Of a DNA stretch of 64,000 nt, positions 1 to 12,649 are shown one piece after another. Position numbers and translations under genes: made by a program. Position 1 is the stretch's first letter. Each line of letters starts with the position of its first letter. The stretch is from Congeria kusceri. Its lineage: Eukaryota; Mollusca; Bivalvia; Myida; Dreissenidae. The notes beneath the pieces were generated by a model. That model saw only the letters and a list, made by a program, of their open reading frames with translations. It was not told the origin of the DNA and made no database searches. The stretch lies in the NCBI GenBank assembly GCA_027627225.1, contig JAPFQT010000079.1:637501-701500 (forward strand). Direction: 5' to 3'.

Positions 1-29
1 ACTACTACTACTACTACTACAACTACTGG

Positions 30-63
<34 letters not shown>

Positions 64-85
64 GCTACTACTACTACCGGTGCTA

Positions 86-141
<56 letters not shown>

Positions 142-235
142 GGTACTACTAGTACTACTACTGCTACTAATGGTACTACTACTACTACTACTACTATTAC
201 TACTACGACTACCACTACTGCTGGTACTACTACTA

Positions 236-278
<43 letters not shown>

Positions 279-322
279 AGGTACTACTTCTACTACTACT
301 ACTACTACTGGTACTACTCCTT

Positions 323-357
<35 letters not shown>

Positions 358-391
358 GCTACTACTGTTACTGCTACTACTACTACTGCTG

Positions 392-436
<45 letters not shown>

Positions 437-745
437 TTACTACTACTACTACTACTTTTACTGGTACTACTACTACTACTTATTATACTACTGGTACTAA
501 TACTACTACTACTACTGGTAATACTACTACTGCTACTACTATTACTACTACTACTATTACTACTACCACTACTACTACTACTGGTACTACTACTACTACT
601 AATACTTCTACTACTGGAACTACTACTACTACTAATACTACTGGTACTACTAATACTACTGCTACTACGGGTACTACTGCTACTACTACTACTGCTTCTA
701 CTACTGGTACTACTACTACTACTAATGGTACTACTACTGTTACTG

Positions 746-795
<50 letters not shown>

Positions 796-836
796 GCTAC
801 TGCTACTACTACTTCTACTACTGGTACTACTACTGG

Positions 837-873
<37 letters not shown>

Positions 874-1008
874 GGTACTACTAATACTACTACTACTAAT
901 AATACTACTACTACTAGTACTACTACTACTACTAGTACTACTACTACTACTACTGGGTACTACTACTACTACTACTGGTACTACTACTACTACTACTACT
1001 ACTACTGG

Positions 1009-1057
<49 letters not shown>

Positions 1058-1070
1058 GCTACTACTACTT

Positions 1071-1105
<35 letters not shown>

Positions 1106-1108
1106 GGA

Positions 1109-1150
<42 letters not shown>

Positions 1151-1318
1151 GGTACTACTACTAATACTACTACTACTACTGGTACTGCTACTAATACTAC
1201 TACTACTACTGGTACTACTACTACTACTACTACTGGTACTACTACTACTACTACTACTGGTTCTACTTCTACTAATACTACTACTACTACTGCTACTACC
1301 GGTACTCCACTTCAACAA
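1..1318. repeat. (ACT)n trinucleotide microsatellite, imperfect
   Basis: Almost pure ACT repeats interrupted by GGT, GCT, AAT and TTC triplets run from the first base to about 1318, so the left end lies outside the window. Interruptions stay mostly in triplet phase, so all frames remain open and give poly-Leu/Thr on the plus strand and poly-Ser on the minus strand. There is no non-repetitive coding flank, start context or codon bias, so these are not treated as genes. Confidence 0.95.
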
Positions 1319-1344
1319 TAAAAACAACTACTACTGCTAACTTA

Positions 1345-2150
1345 GGAATGCATTGAGATATTTTAAGGAAACTTTATACGTACATATCTTATGTCAAGAC
1401 CACGCTTGATATTGCATCTGGGGTAAGTGGTGTCAATGTCAAGGTATCTGTTACTAAAAATAGAAAAAAACAGCTTCCGCTTAATAACTTGAGACTGCAT
1501 TGAGATATTTTTTAAGAAACTTAAAACAAACATACCTAATATCGAGACCTGACTTGTAATTGCGTATATGGTCATGGTCAAGGTCACTGTTACTAAAATA
1601 GAAAAACGGTTTCTGCTGAATACATTTAGAACGCATTGAGATTTTTTAATGAAACTATAAATATATACTTTTTATCTAAACCTTGCATATGGGGTGGATG
1701 GGGTCAAGGTCACTGTTACTAAAAATAGAAAAACTGCTTCCGCTCAATAACTTGAGAACGCATTGAGATATTTAAATGAACTTTTTACATAGATACCTTA
1801 TATTGAGACCTCGCTTCGAATTGTATTTGGGGTTTGTGGGGTCAAGGTCAAGGTCACTGTTACTAAAAATAAAAAAAACTGTTTCGGCTCAATAACTTCA
1901 GAATGCATTGAGATATTTTAATGAAACGTAATAGATACCTTATATTTAGACCTCGCTTGGTATTGCATAGAGGGTTGGTGGGGTCAAGGTCGAGGTCACC
2001 GTTACTAAAAATAAAAAATGGTTTCCGCTCAATAGCTTGAGAACACATTCAGATATTTTAATGAAACTTTCATACATACATGTAGATATCTTAAATCTAG
2101 ACCTCGCTTGGGATTAAATATGGGGTGGGTGGGGTCAAGGTCGAGTTCAC
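1345..2150 (+). repeat. ~125 bp degenerate tandem array (GTCAAGGTCA / AATAACTTGAGAACGCAT family)
   Basis: About six diverged units each contain, in order, a GTCAAGGTCAC block, ACTAAAAATAGAAAAAC, a TTCCGCTCAATAACTTGAG block, a GAGATATTTTAATGAAAC block, ATAGATACCTTAT and a GGGGTGGGTGGGGTCAAG block. The same unit recurs at 7.9-9.1 kb behind a hairpin head; here no head is visible. Frames crossing it are chance frames. Confidence 0.9.
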
Positions 2151-2247
2151 AATTAATAATCAATTTTATTAATCAAGTGCTGATTTTAATGCATTTCAAA
2201 AAATGTGTTTTTCGTGGAATTTCCATGTTTCTTGTTTTACAAAAAAA

Positions 2248-2352
2248 ATGCCAGTAACTCTGACATGCAGAAGAAAAGTCCAGCGTGCTGTCCTACAACA
2301 GCTCTTGTTCTTGTCTGTGTTTGGTTTGCTGGCGGTAGCTGTGGCCTTATAA
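2248..2352 (+). other. Short ORF with basic-then-hydrophobic start (weak)
   Basis: A 34-codon frame begins ATGCCAGTAACTC and encodes a basic stretch (RRKVQR) followed by a hydrophobic run (LLFLSVFGLLAVAVAL), then stops. Such a layout resembles a type II signal anchor, and possible splice donors (GTAGCT at 2335) lie inside the hydrophobic run. No downstream exon fits convincingly and the length is within chance expectation, so this is recorded only as a candidate first exon. Confidence 0.12.
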
Positions 2353-2668
2353 CATTTATTCTACATGTACATTGACCTTGTTCTCAGTTTTTTGTTGTTA
2401 TCAATCATGAAATTTATATGGATGGCATCAAATATCAAAATCTGTATTGGAATAGTTACTTTTTTATTCAATAGAATATTACAATATTGGCATATATTCA
2501 TATTTACTACATTAAGCTTTGTGACCCAGTCAACACCATGTTAATAATCATACAGAGTTTTAGTATACATCATCGCTGTATCTTCATTAGCAAATTGCAA
2601 TATCATATTAATGTGTTAATGCCATTGAGAGCATAAACCACTGAGATTCCATGTTAAGTGTTGTTTTT

Positions 2669-3366
2669 AGCTCACCAGTCCTGAGCACAAAGTTCTCATG
2701 GTGAGCTTTTGTGATTGCCCATTGTTCATTGTCCATGCGTGCGTGTGTCCGTCGTCAACTTTTCAGTCAAACAACATCTCCTAAACCACTTTGCAGATTT
2801 TCACCAAACTTCACAGGAATGATCATTAGGTGACCCTCTTTCAAAGTTGTTAAAATCGTTACGGTCCGCTTCATATGTAGGTCACCAACTTTTGATTTGC
2901 ACTTTCTAACTCGAGAATAAATCTTCATACATAGATACCCTAAAGCAATAATTTACTTGGGATTGCATTGGGATCAAGGTAGGTGACTGTTATTAAAAAT
3001 AGAAAAAATCAACAACAGATTCTGTTTGATAACTCGAGAACAAATTGAAATAAATAGCTGAAACTCAGTTTATAGATACCGTTGAGCGAGACATTGCATG
3101 AGATTGATGAAACTTTATAGACTTTATAACCCAATAATCATGAGATTTGCTCAGAACATTTGTCCCAATGAGATCTAAGACAAGTTCGAAACCGGGTCAC
3201 ATGGGGTCAAAAAGTAGGTCACCAGACCAAATTGAAGAAAAAGCTTGTGAACACTCCAGAGGCCACATGCTTAGCCGAATCTTCATGAAACTTACTCAGA
3301 ACAATTTAGTTCCTTAGCCCCTCAGTTAAGCGACCTAGAGCTTTATGGCCCTCTCGTTTAATGTTC
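2669..3366 (+). mobile_element. AGCTCACC-headed modular repeat element, copy A
   Basis: It starts with a nested hairpin head (AGCTCACC, then GAGCACAAAGTTCTCA, then GGTGAGCT). The body repeats phrases such as TTCATGAAACTTACTCAGAACA and GGGTCAAAAAGTAGGTCACC. It ends near the tail GACCTAGAGCTTTATGGCCC. Two larger relatives start at 15822 and 17975. No coding capacity is visible. The layout (hairpin head, tandem core, short palindromic tail) resembles non-autonomous Helentron-associated pearl/HINE elements known in bivalves; that assignment is inference. Confidence 0.7.
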
Positions 3367-3526
3367 ATAGTTTACAATAAAACTTTTTAACAGCCCAAGT
3401 TTTGTTTGTTGTATTTCTAGAATCTTGGGACTAATTCTTTATTACAATTTGTACATTTTGTATTCAGTACTGGTAAAAGCAGTTGTACTACCAATTTATG
3501 CATTCCACGGTTTGTTAAACATTTGT

Positions 3527-3785
3527 TATGCCCCCAGTTTGAGGGGGGGGGTGCATATAGATTTGCCCTTGTCCGTCCTTCCGTCGGATTTTTTTGTCGC
3601 GCGTAAATCAAAAAGTATAACTGCTAGAGTGATGAAACTTTATAAGCATATTCATTTGCATCGGGACTTGTGCAACTCGGTATTTTTATGAAGTTTTTTT
3701 CCGACATCAGCGGAGTTACGGCCATTTTTTATAAACAAATGACATTTTTAGATTTGTGTCGCGCGTAACTCAAAACAGGCTGACA
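3527..3785 (+). mobile_element. TTATGCCCCC-headed repeat module
   Basis: The head TTATGCCCCCAGTTTGAGGG is a C-run/G-run hairpin. It is followed by a TGTCCGTCCTTCCGTCGGAT phrase and a body with GTCGCGCGTAAATCAAAA and GATGAAACTTTATAAGCATA. The body begins a second unit (TGTCGCGCGTAACTCAAAA) and stops at about 3785. A related module lies at 12650-13010. Frames through it are not supported as genes. Confidence 0.75.
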
Positions 3786-5372
3786 ACTGGTCCTACTTTT
3801 TCCTACTTTTCCTACTTTTTGATTCACTCATACTTTTTCCTACTTTTTGGTAAAAAAAAACTCCTATTATTCCTACTTCTTTAGTTTGCCAGAAATGAAG
3901 ATGAATTAAATAATGTTTTATATAAATAAGAACAAAGTCAATTTGTAAATGTATTGTTTAGATGGGACAATGTGGTATGTTGGAACTATTTATATTGTAT
4001 TTATTGACTTTGACATGCATAGATTTGTATTCACAGGCCTTTTAAAGGTTCTGAGATATTTAAAAGGTATTAACAATAAAGTTAAAGTCATGTGCACTGA
4101 AGAATGGATCTGTTATCATACACATGTATAGATATAATTGTGGTTTTGTTCCCAATGATGGGCTTACACTGATGGAGCTCAGTGTACTTTCCAGCTCCAA
4201 ATGTCTGGTGTAGATTTTATGCAGATCTTTTATCAAAAATTGTTATTCAAATACATATACAGGACTTCAGATATTTAGAATCCCTGATTAATTGCTGACT
4301 TTCTCAGAAATCGAGCAGGTTGTGGTCTACTTCTTTATCACCTACGGGTAAATTGGAAATCAAAACAATAGTTTTAATAAAGTTGTATTTACATACAACC
4401 TGAGAAATGCATTAACCAATTGTCTTCTTATTGTTAAAGAAAATGTTTAGCGATTTCTGAAAATAATACTATTTATCAAGATTTTTCTTAATATGTACCG
4501 AGTGCTATTCCTTTTATATTATGAAAGATAATCTCAAAGATGGAGTATAATCCTATCCTTGATTCTGTAAATGTCAAACCAATATCTTAGAAATCCCATG
4601 TACTTGTAAATAATGATAAGTCGTGCTGAATTCACCTATTCATTATCCTAATGTCCTTCCTACCCATTGGTTTACAACAAATGCAAGGGACTATGAATTC
4701 ACAGACACAAGACATCTTACTGTGCATTAAAGTCTCTGACAGTTGATCACTTGCCCCTTGCCACTGTAGGCCCAAACAACAGTAGGCTCAAGCCTTAATG
4801 GGGTCATATTCTTTCAAGTGAGAAAGCTACCCATCTAGCTTATAGAAGATCAGTAGTTCTACCCAGGTGCCTGCATGTTTGTTGTCTTTCTCCACCATGA
4901 AAAGCTGGAAATCGCTATATTATAACTGGCTGATGAGTGTGACATTAATTCCAATAAACAGTAGGCAAAGATGGTCAGATTCAACTGGGAGTACAACTTC
5001 TAAAAAAAAGACAATTGATTTCAAAGTGCTTGATACTATTGGTAGTAGTAACTCTGTGAAACCTTTGGTATTGATGTAACATATTCTGCAGTGTACATGT
5101 TTATTGTAATCATAACCTTATGTTTATATTGAGCTAGTTATTGGTATGTTTGTATTATTAGTTAATCAATTAAAAAAACCAATTCAGGATTTTGGGCGTA
5201 TGTCCCATGGTCACATTCCTCAAGCTGAACAGTTGCCTATTGTTAACATTGAAGGGTAATTTACAAAGTTCAGTCAATTTAAACGTAACTTTGCTATGGT
5301 AAATGTGTTTAAAAATTCCTACTCTTTGACGAGAAATGTATACTTTTGCCTACGTTTTTCCTACTTTTCTCA
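3786..5372. other. Stretch bounded by CCTACTTTTT repeats; no gene supported
   Basis: The left edge (3791-3886) holds at least five copies of TCCTACTTTTT or close variants, and the right edge (about 5317-5370) holds three more. Between them is AT-rich unique-looking sequence. A 70-codon frame at 4867-5079 (KSWKSLYYNW..., then a TTSKKKTIDF segment) is the only notable peptide and I cannot assign it. The paired flanking motif suggests one inserted unit. Confidence 0.35.
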
Positions 5373-5380
5373 CATATCCA

Positions 5381-5556
5381 GTACGGCACTTTCCGCCTAC
5401 AGTGGATTTATGTTTAGAAGAGATGTCCTTGAAACTGAAAATACTATAAAAGCGGAAAGTGCCATCCTGGATTAGCCTGTGCGGACAGCACAGGCTAATC
5501 CTGGAGGCCACTTTGCGCACATGCATTAAGACCGGTTTTCCCATGACGCGCCTCAT
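5381..5556 (+). mobile_element. Palindromic dispersed element (GATTAGCCTGTGC family), copy 1
   Basis: The core at 5470-5500 is a perfect 13 bp inverted repeat, GATTAGCCTGTGC / GCACAGGCTAATC, with a 5-base loop. It is flanked by GCGGAAAGTGCCATCC on the left and CACTTTGCGCACATGCAT plus GACCGGTTTTCCCATGACG on the right. Related copies at 27093 and 28308 fall inside the first intron of the TRIM-like gene. No transposase is present; this is a short non-autonomous element. Confidence 0.8.
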
Positions 5557-5947
5557 AATAATTCTCCTTCCATATGCATCTGGTAAGACACATCACGCGT
5601 GCGTGGCACCATTAATGGTTGTTTTACTCAATTTGGGTGTTTCCAACAATCAATTAATGTAAATATATTGGGTAATGCAATTTCATGTACTTGATTATAT
5701 CAATCAGTCTTCAATTCAATGGAGCGATACAGGCACTTTTGTGCCTCTTGTTCCTAACATTTGTTGGACATTGTGCATTATTAGTATACATGTATAGTGT
5801 CATTAAATGTGCATGAAAACAACATTTAACATTCATGTGCTAAGGGCTCACTAATTATCATTTGTATTGTATACATGACTGTAATAGACTAATTTATATG
5901 TACTTTAATGTAATTTCCCTTAAGATGTCTTTGTAAATTGGCCCCAG

Positions 5948-6043
5948 GTCAGTCAGCTGCTAGGATAGAGTCTCTCCAGTGTGATGGTCCGCCACCAGTG
6001 ACTGGCAGAGATGACTGGGATCTGGGTCCGTGCAGCAGCCAGG
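5948..6043 (+). CDS. Candidate internal exon A of an unidentified gene
   Basis: A 96-base island follows the acceptor-like AATTGGCCCCAG and precedes a moderate donor (CCAGG then GTTAAT). Only one frame is open. It enters after one base of a codon and leaves after one base, and encodes 31 residues of balanced composition (QSAARIESLQCDGPPPVTGR, then DDWDLGPCSSQ). Its exit phase fits the entry phase of the island at 21163. I do not recognise the family; it could be chance. Confidence 0.25.
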
Positions 6044-6960
6044 GTTAATAATGGAAACTGTCCAGATAAGGGCGCTTTTCTATATGTCTGTATCCACATT
6101 GCAAACAAAATCTGCATCTGCGAAAAATAGAACAAGTATAAAACAGTTAAACCATTGTCCGCATTCGCAAAAGCTGTCCGCAAAAATTGCTCTGTGGGTG
6201 ATTTTTTGCAGATGCAGAAGACGTGGTATTTCACTCAGCCTGTTTAACAAAATGCTTTTAGATACATTTAAAAAATAGCAGAAATTGTCTAGGAAAATAC
6301 AAATAATGCAACCTATGAATCCCCAAGTATAATAACTCGGTAATAACTGGTAACATTTGTAGGCTCATGGCTGATGTCCGTAGATTTAAATGGTGAATGC
6401 ATAATATTCTTCCAATCCACACTACCTGTGAATGTTTTAACATAATCGCATGAATTTTGTGCAGACGACATTATTAAAGCTGTTTAAATTCCGCTAACAT
6501 AGGCATCTCAATTCTTCAGAAATGAGAACAAAACTAAAATACTATGTTTATACAGATGCGGATTTATGGAAAAACTGCCCAATGTTTTAATCATTTATAT
6601 ATTTGCAGGTTAATCTGTAAAAAAAAGACTTTAAGAAACTTTTCATTTGGAATGCTGATAATATTATGTGAAGTACTTTCTAATATTCCTGTCTTATTAT
6701 TAATTCATTGAAATTGTTTGAGTGATTTTAAACTTAGATCCTGGGAAATTATATGAAAACTTCAAGTAATAGCAAAATAAACTGCACAAGCCAGGATTGT
6801 TTTATTAATACATTAGCTTGAATCTTTTAATACAATAGTCAATTCCAGTACACATGTAGCCGTGTCAAATGCTTAAAAATATGACCTGCACAGAATTTGT
6901 AAAATTACAAACATCCACATAAATGCCTTATTAGTCTGTTGTATATAAACATTATCTGTA
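6044..6960. other. Non-coding stretch, no recognised feature
   Basis: AT-rich sequence with short frames on both strands. I see no repeat head, splice-bounded island or domain motif here. Confidence 0.5.
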
Positions 6961-6965
6961 CGCTG

Positions 6966-7215
6966 GACAGATTGGTCAGCCAGGGACTCAAGTTCTGTAA
7001 TGGAACTCAGCCAGACACTGGACCTGTACTGACCTCCCTCCTGCCTAGGTGGAAGTGACTGTGGTTGCGGTAGTGTCAAGGCGAGAATTCAGCCCAAGGT
7101 CTTACCAAGGTAAGATGACATTGATATCAACAACAGCCGCTGCCTCAGTGTCATGTCAACTAAATGTAGTATGATTGCAATCAACAGATGTTTAGCTCAC
7201 CTGAGTTTGAAGTGC
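6966..7215 (+). repeat. Dispersed duplication with conserved GTAAGATGACA, copy 1
   Basis: Blocks GGACAGATTG, GACACTGGACCTGTACTG, a CCCAAGGTCTTACCAAG block, then GTAAGATGACA and ACAACAGCCGCTGC, leading into TTTAGCTCACCTGA, recur in the same order at 21710-21880. The shared GTAAGA sits in donor context in both copies. It is either a duplicated transcribed segment or a repeat that carries a splice-donor look-alike. Confidence 0.6.
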
Positions 7216-7532
7216 TTAAGTGTGAGGTATTTTGGTCAGTCATTGTCCGTCGTCACTTGTTTGTCATCTGTTGCTTGTTATCAATATTTTGTTTTTAACA
7301 ACTTTTCTTAAAAACTGGGAAAAGATGTTAATAGTTACAGAATCGTCTAGGAATCCACATTTGATATTGTGTGTTGTATATTGGTAGCTTGGTCGTATGA
7401 AGGCCAGTACAAAGCCTAATTGTGCATATTATTGGTGAATTTAGTTGAATCAGTTTGAGTGAGTTGTGTAATTTACTTGTTTGTGCTTGTTCCTCGCAAT
7501 ATCTTATTTTAATGAATTACAATTTTTAATAT

Positions 7533-7640
7533 ATGAGGTCTGTCCCAATAAATGGTAGACTTTATTGATCAAATTATTTCCAAACATGATGTTTTGCAAA
7601 CATATTTTACCAATATAGTGCTAAAGGTAAATGAATCAAA
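7533..7640 (+). mobile_element. Mariner-like terminal sequence, fragment
   Basis: TATGAGGTCTGTCCCAATAA resembles the 5' terminal inverted repeat shared by many mariner elements (GAGGTCTGTCC...). No matching right end and no transposase frame are visible nearby. The identification rests on a short motif. Confidence 0.3.
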
Positions 7641-7831
7641 CAAATAATTCAGCTACATGAGAGTTTTGAAGCCTATGTATATATGTCTAGCGCAACCCCT
7701 ACAGCTCGCCAAAAATGCTTCACTGTATACTTATTAAAAAAAAAATTGTTAAAGTACTGTAGCACAAATAATTATGTCTGAAAAATCCAACATCATTATG
7801 ACGTCATCGGAGAAAACTTCAAATGTCTGAC

Positions 7832-9145
7832 ATTATTATGTTCCCCTTCGAAGAAGTGGGGGTATCTTGCTTTGCACCTGTCCGTCGGTCGGTCGGTATG
7901 TCGGTCTGTCCGTAGACCATTTCATTTCCGCACGATATCTAGAGAACGCTTTGACCTACGATCATGAAAACTGGCATGCTGGTTACTTGGGAGGAAAGGA
8001 AGACGCCTATACATTTTGAGATCAACAGGTCAAAGGTCGAGGCCACCGTTGCTAAAAATAGAACACCGGTTTCCATTCAATAACTTGATAACGCATCTAG
8101 ATATTTTAATGAAACTTGATACATAGACCTTATATCGAGACCTCGCTTAAAATTGCATATGAGGTGGGTGGGGTTAAGGTCACCGTTATAAAATAGAAAA
8201 ACAGTTTCCGCTCAATAACTTGAGAATGCATAGAGATATGTTAATGAAACTTCATAAATAGATACCTTATATTGAGACCTTGCTTGGGATTGCATATGGG
8301 GTGGGTGTGGTCAAGGTCAAGGTCACCGTTACTAAAAATTAAAAGAACGGTTTCTGCTCAATAACTTGAGAAAGCATCGAGATATTTTAATAAAACTTCA
8401 TACTAAAAATAGAAGACGATTTCCGCTCAATAACCTTGGAATCCATAAAGATATTTTAATGGAACTTCATACGTAGATACCATATATCGAGACCTGTCTT
8501 GGGATTGCATAGGGGGTGGCTAGGGTCAAGATGAAGGTCACCATGACTAAAAATAGAAAAACAGTTTCTGCTCAAGAACTTGAGAACGCATCGAGATATT
8601 TTAATGAAACTTCATACATATATACCTTATATGTGGTCAAGGTCAATGTGACAGTTACTGAAAATAAAAAATAGTTTCCTCTTAATAACTTGAGAAACAC
8701 ATCAAGATATTTTAATGAAACTTCATACATAGATATCTTATTTTAAGACCTCTCTTGGGATTGCATATGTGGTGGGTGGAGTCAAGGTCAAGGTCACCGT
8801 TACTAAAAATAGCAAAACGCTTTTCGCTCAATAACTTGACAAACATTGAGGGATTGCATATGGGTTGGGTGGGGTCAAGGTCACTGTTGCTAAAAATAGA
8901 AAAATGGTTTCCGCTCAATAACTTGAGAACGCATCGAGATATTTCAATGAATTTTCATACATAGATACCTTATATTGAGACCTCTCTATGGATTTCATAT
9001 GGGGTGGGTGGGGTCAAGGTCACCTTTACTAAAAAATAGAAAAACGGTTTCCGCTCAATAACTTTAGAACGCATCGAGATGTTTTAATGAAACTTCATAC
9101 ATGGATACCATATATTGAAACCTCGCTTGGAATTGCATATTTAAA
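7832..9145 (+). mobile_element. TTATGTTCCCC-headed element with ~125 bp tandem core
   Basis: The head ATTATGTTCCCCTTCGAAG forms a CCCC/GGGG hairpin with the following AAGTGGGGGTAT. Then come a TGTCCGTCGGTCGG phrase and about nine units of the array type also seen at 1345-2150 (GTCAAGGTCACCGTTAC, CAATAACTTGAGAACGCAT, TTTTAATGAAACTTCATAC). The units vary in length through deletions. The repeated GGTCAAGGTCA resembles nuclear-receptor half-sites, but that is incidental without functional data. Confidence 0.9.
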
Positions 9146-10060
9146 AAAATTCTTAACAATTGCCCATATTTACAACTTGGCTGCAAGTCGGGGGGCATAC
9201 ATGTTTTACAAACATCTATTGTTTGTATTAACACCACACACTCTTGAAATAAGTTGTATGAAATCAAAATCTTTATGAAATGATGTTATTCACATCAAAC
9301 ATAACGTTGAAAATCAATTGCAATAATTTTGTGCAGTGTGGGACAACATGGAAATAATCTTTCAGGAAAATTCAAAGCATTGAATAAGGTTTGTAGATAA
9401 TTCATTTACCTGTTGCATGTCTAGTAACATTTGCCTTGGATGCATAATTTATCACGAGTGACGAAACTGTTAGTAAATAAAAGAAAAATCAAAGCCGATG
9501 TAGGTGCCTTTAACAATGATCATTTGAAGCTGTAATAGAAATAAAATAAAATATGCAATTCCACAATTTAAGACAATATACAGTTCCGTGATGAGTATCA
9601 GAATTGCATAATTTTGTTGTAATTGCATGTGGCTATAGCACTGTGGGGAAAACCTTGAGAAGGTGTAATATGGATTTGGTATAAAATTATAGAATCTTGA
9701 CGACAGAGTGCACCGGGTTTGTTGGACAGTGTACTATTTACAGTTTACTGTTGGTTGATATTTTGATGTGTTAAACTATAATTATGTATATATACTCACA
9801 AATGAATTTAATATTAGTGTAAATATCAATCTTCTCCGTTTTTTTTATTTTTGAACTTGACACAACGATTTACTGGGACAACCATTGTATATTCAGATCA
9901 CTTGCCACAAATTTTCACCATGCGGAGCCTTGATGCCCATATCATCGGAGTGTTCCAGTCCAACGATTATTTAGTGACTTGTGGCCTCCTGCTCTCCCAC
10001 CTGATGTGTTTAAAAAGTTTGTGCTAAGCCTAGTGCATATTGCCATTGCAAGTTGATGTA
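9146..10060. other. Non-coding stretch, no recognised feature
   Basis: AT-rich intergenic-type sequence. Only short frames without domain signals are present; no repeat family from elsewhere in the window was recognised. Confidence 0.5.
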
Positions 10061-10064
10061 TTAT

Positions 10065-11276
10065 TTTAGCCCTACCGGTCACAGGCCAGAAAGCTTATGC
10101 GTAATGCTCTGGTTAAGGTTTGCGTGCAACAACTCCATATCTCTATATCTACTACAGATATTCAACTAAAATTTCACACATGCTTTCAGGGTCATTATAT
10201 AAGGTCACTGGCCAAGACCCATAACTGTGACCAGCATTTTAGCAGAATTATGCCCGTTTTTGTTCTTAGAAAAAGCAGGTTAAGGTTGGCGTGGAAGAGA
10301 AAATTCAGGTTAAGGTTTGCGTGCAACAAGTTCATATCTCTGTAACTACTACAGATATTCAATTGAAATTTCACATATGGCTTCAGGGTCATTATGTAAG
10401 GTCACTGACCAAGGCCCATAACACTGACCTACAATTAAGCAGAATGTCAGTAAGGTCAAATGTAGGAAATAAATCCTTTACACCTTGTCCGGAGCATATC
10501 TTTGTTCGGCATGGATGGATTTTTAAATAACTTGGCATAAGTGATAAGCATGATGAGACGGAGTGTGGCGCGCAAGAAACAGGTCCCTAGGTTCAAGGTC
10601 AAGGTCAGAATTCTAGGTCAAAAGTCAAATATAGGAAACCAAACCTTTACACTTTGTCCGGAGCATAACTTTGTCCAGCATGGATGGATTTTTAAACAAC
10701 TTGACAGAAGTGATAAGCGTCATGAGATGGAATGTCGCGCACTAAAACCAGGTCCCTAGGTTCAAGGTCAAGGTCAGAATTCAAGGTCAAATGTAAGAAA
10801 TCAATTCTTTCCATTTTGTCCAGAGCATATCTTTGTCCAGCATGGATGAATTTTCAAATAATTTGGCAGAAGAGAGAAGCATGATAAGACGGAATGTCAA
10901 GTACAAGAACCACGTCCCTAGGTCCAGGGTACATGTCAGAATTCAAGGTCAAAGGTCAGATATAAGAATTAAATCCTTACCACTTTGTCCAGAGTATATC
11001 TTTGTCCAGCATGGATGGATTTTCAAATAACTTGGCGGAAGTGATAAGCATGGTGAGACACAGTGTCGCCCACAAGAACCAGGTCCCTAGGTCTTATGTC
11101 AAGGTCACAATTAAAGGTCAAAGGTCAAATATAAGAAATCAATCCTTCAATCCTTACCTCATAGTCTGGAGCATATCTTTATCAAGCATGAATGGATTTT
11201 GCCTCTTTAGTCCTTGAATCTTTACACCTAAAAATACTCCTTTGACGGGCGTATCTTTGTGACAATGGCACTCTTG
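10065..11276 (+). mobile_element. Modular tandem element ending in CTCTTGTT
   Basis: After TTTTAGCCCTACCGGTCACA come two ~196 bp units (GTTAAGGTTTGCGTGCAAC, ACTACAGATATTCAA, AAGGTCACTGGCCAAG). These are followed by about five ~170 bp units (TTGTCCAGCATGGATGGATT, ACTTGGCAGAAGTGATAAGC, CAGGTCCCTAGGTTCAAGG). The tail is GACAATGGCACTCTTGTT. The first unit type recurs at 40040-40505. Two core types in one element suggest a composite. Frames of 65-80 codons are repeat artefacts. Confidence 0.85.
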
Positions 11277-12649
11277 TTAAATATTCATAGGCATTAAATG
11301 TGAAAGTAAAGTTCATAATTAATGTGACAGTAAAGTGTATTGTACTGGATTGTTATTAGCTCCATCGGTCTTAATTGTGTTGGCTAATGGTCCATTTTAC
11401 TCTACTATTCCATTGGTGCATAATTTGTTGAAAATGACTATACTTGGTGGTTCAGTTATAGATATCGAAATCTGCAGATGGTAAAATAAAATAAAACACT
11501 TCTAAGGATAACTACAAATGAAGAAATTTAGTTGCAAAGCATATCATATCTCTTGCAACTGACTTTACAACTTTATATTGGAATGTGAAAGCAATTGTAA
11601 ATGTACAAAAGCACAAGCACAGATCTATTAACATATTTCTCTTTAGCATATTACCAGTGCTACTTAGATCCATTCAGTTGATAGAAAATGCAAACAAGTT
11701 TAGCGGAAATAATATGCCTTATAACGTTCTGTGGTCCAATTATGATGTTTGAAAACTGATCAATAGAGTCTACAAAATTGTGAATAGCTCAAAAATGAGA
11801 TTGCCCTACTCAATGAATTCCTTTGCGTGAAATGGTCCTGATCAAATAACCCAAAGCCTCGTTATAATTTTTTTTTTATGTACACCTTAATTTAAAATAG
11901 TTATAATAGGATATTTTTGAAGATTAACCAGCGGTTAAACCCATTGAAAATGACAATTTAATTACACTACTAATCAATATACTATACCATTTTGAGTAAC
12001 TCTTTGTTCAGCCTATTGAAATGCTTTTCTATACATTGTTCTTCATGAGAAACTCAAGACCTAAACCATTAATATCAAAATCCCAGTGGGCAATTCCAAA
12101 ATGTCTTGCAATTACAAGATTTTAGGAGTAATCTTGAAGGGACTCCAGATGATCCAATCATAAAAACAAAAGAAAATTATAAAAAATGCACAATTTTTCT
12201 TACATAATCGTATAGAATACATTAAAAAATTAGACACTTATGTTTTCATTTACCTGAAAAATAATGGATTTATATAGTATTTTTTATCTGTCAAATTATA
12301 ACTCATTGAGTGATTTAAAAATAGCTTTGTTTATATTTAGGTTATTACGTGACAGTTTAGTCAAGTGCACATTTTTATCAGGTGTTTGTATTGGGGAAAG
12401 CCGCGGTATTTATAAATCAGGAATACCAGGTTTAAGGAAATTTTTTTAAATGAAATATACAGATTTTGACAGTATTTGATGGTGTTCTATACAAATAATT
12501 ATGGTTTTACTCATGTTTTTACTGTTTAGACATGACAACAAAAACAGCACATTTTTATGTCATCTGGAGTGCAGTATCTTTAATTATAAGATCCACTAAA
12601 GATAAAAAATTAAATAATAACTTATGAAATCAATAAGGTGGTATTTAAG
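11277..12649. other. Non-coding stretch, no recognised feature
   Basis: Low-GC sequence with frequent stops in all frames and no repeat or gene signature that I can recognise. Confidence 0.5.

Noticed and set aside
80..1327. Open frames of 413 and 125 codons at the left end
   Set aside because: They are translations of an ACT microsatellite (poly-Leu/Thr or poly-Ser) with no unique coding sequence.
8755..9000. GGTCAAGGTCA clusters as nuclear-receptor response elements
   Set aside because: The motif is part of a transposon-borne tandem unit present in many copies; there is no promoter context.
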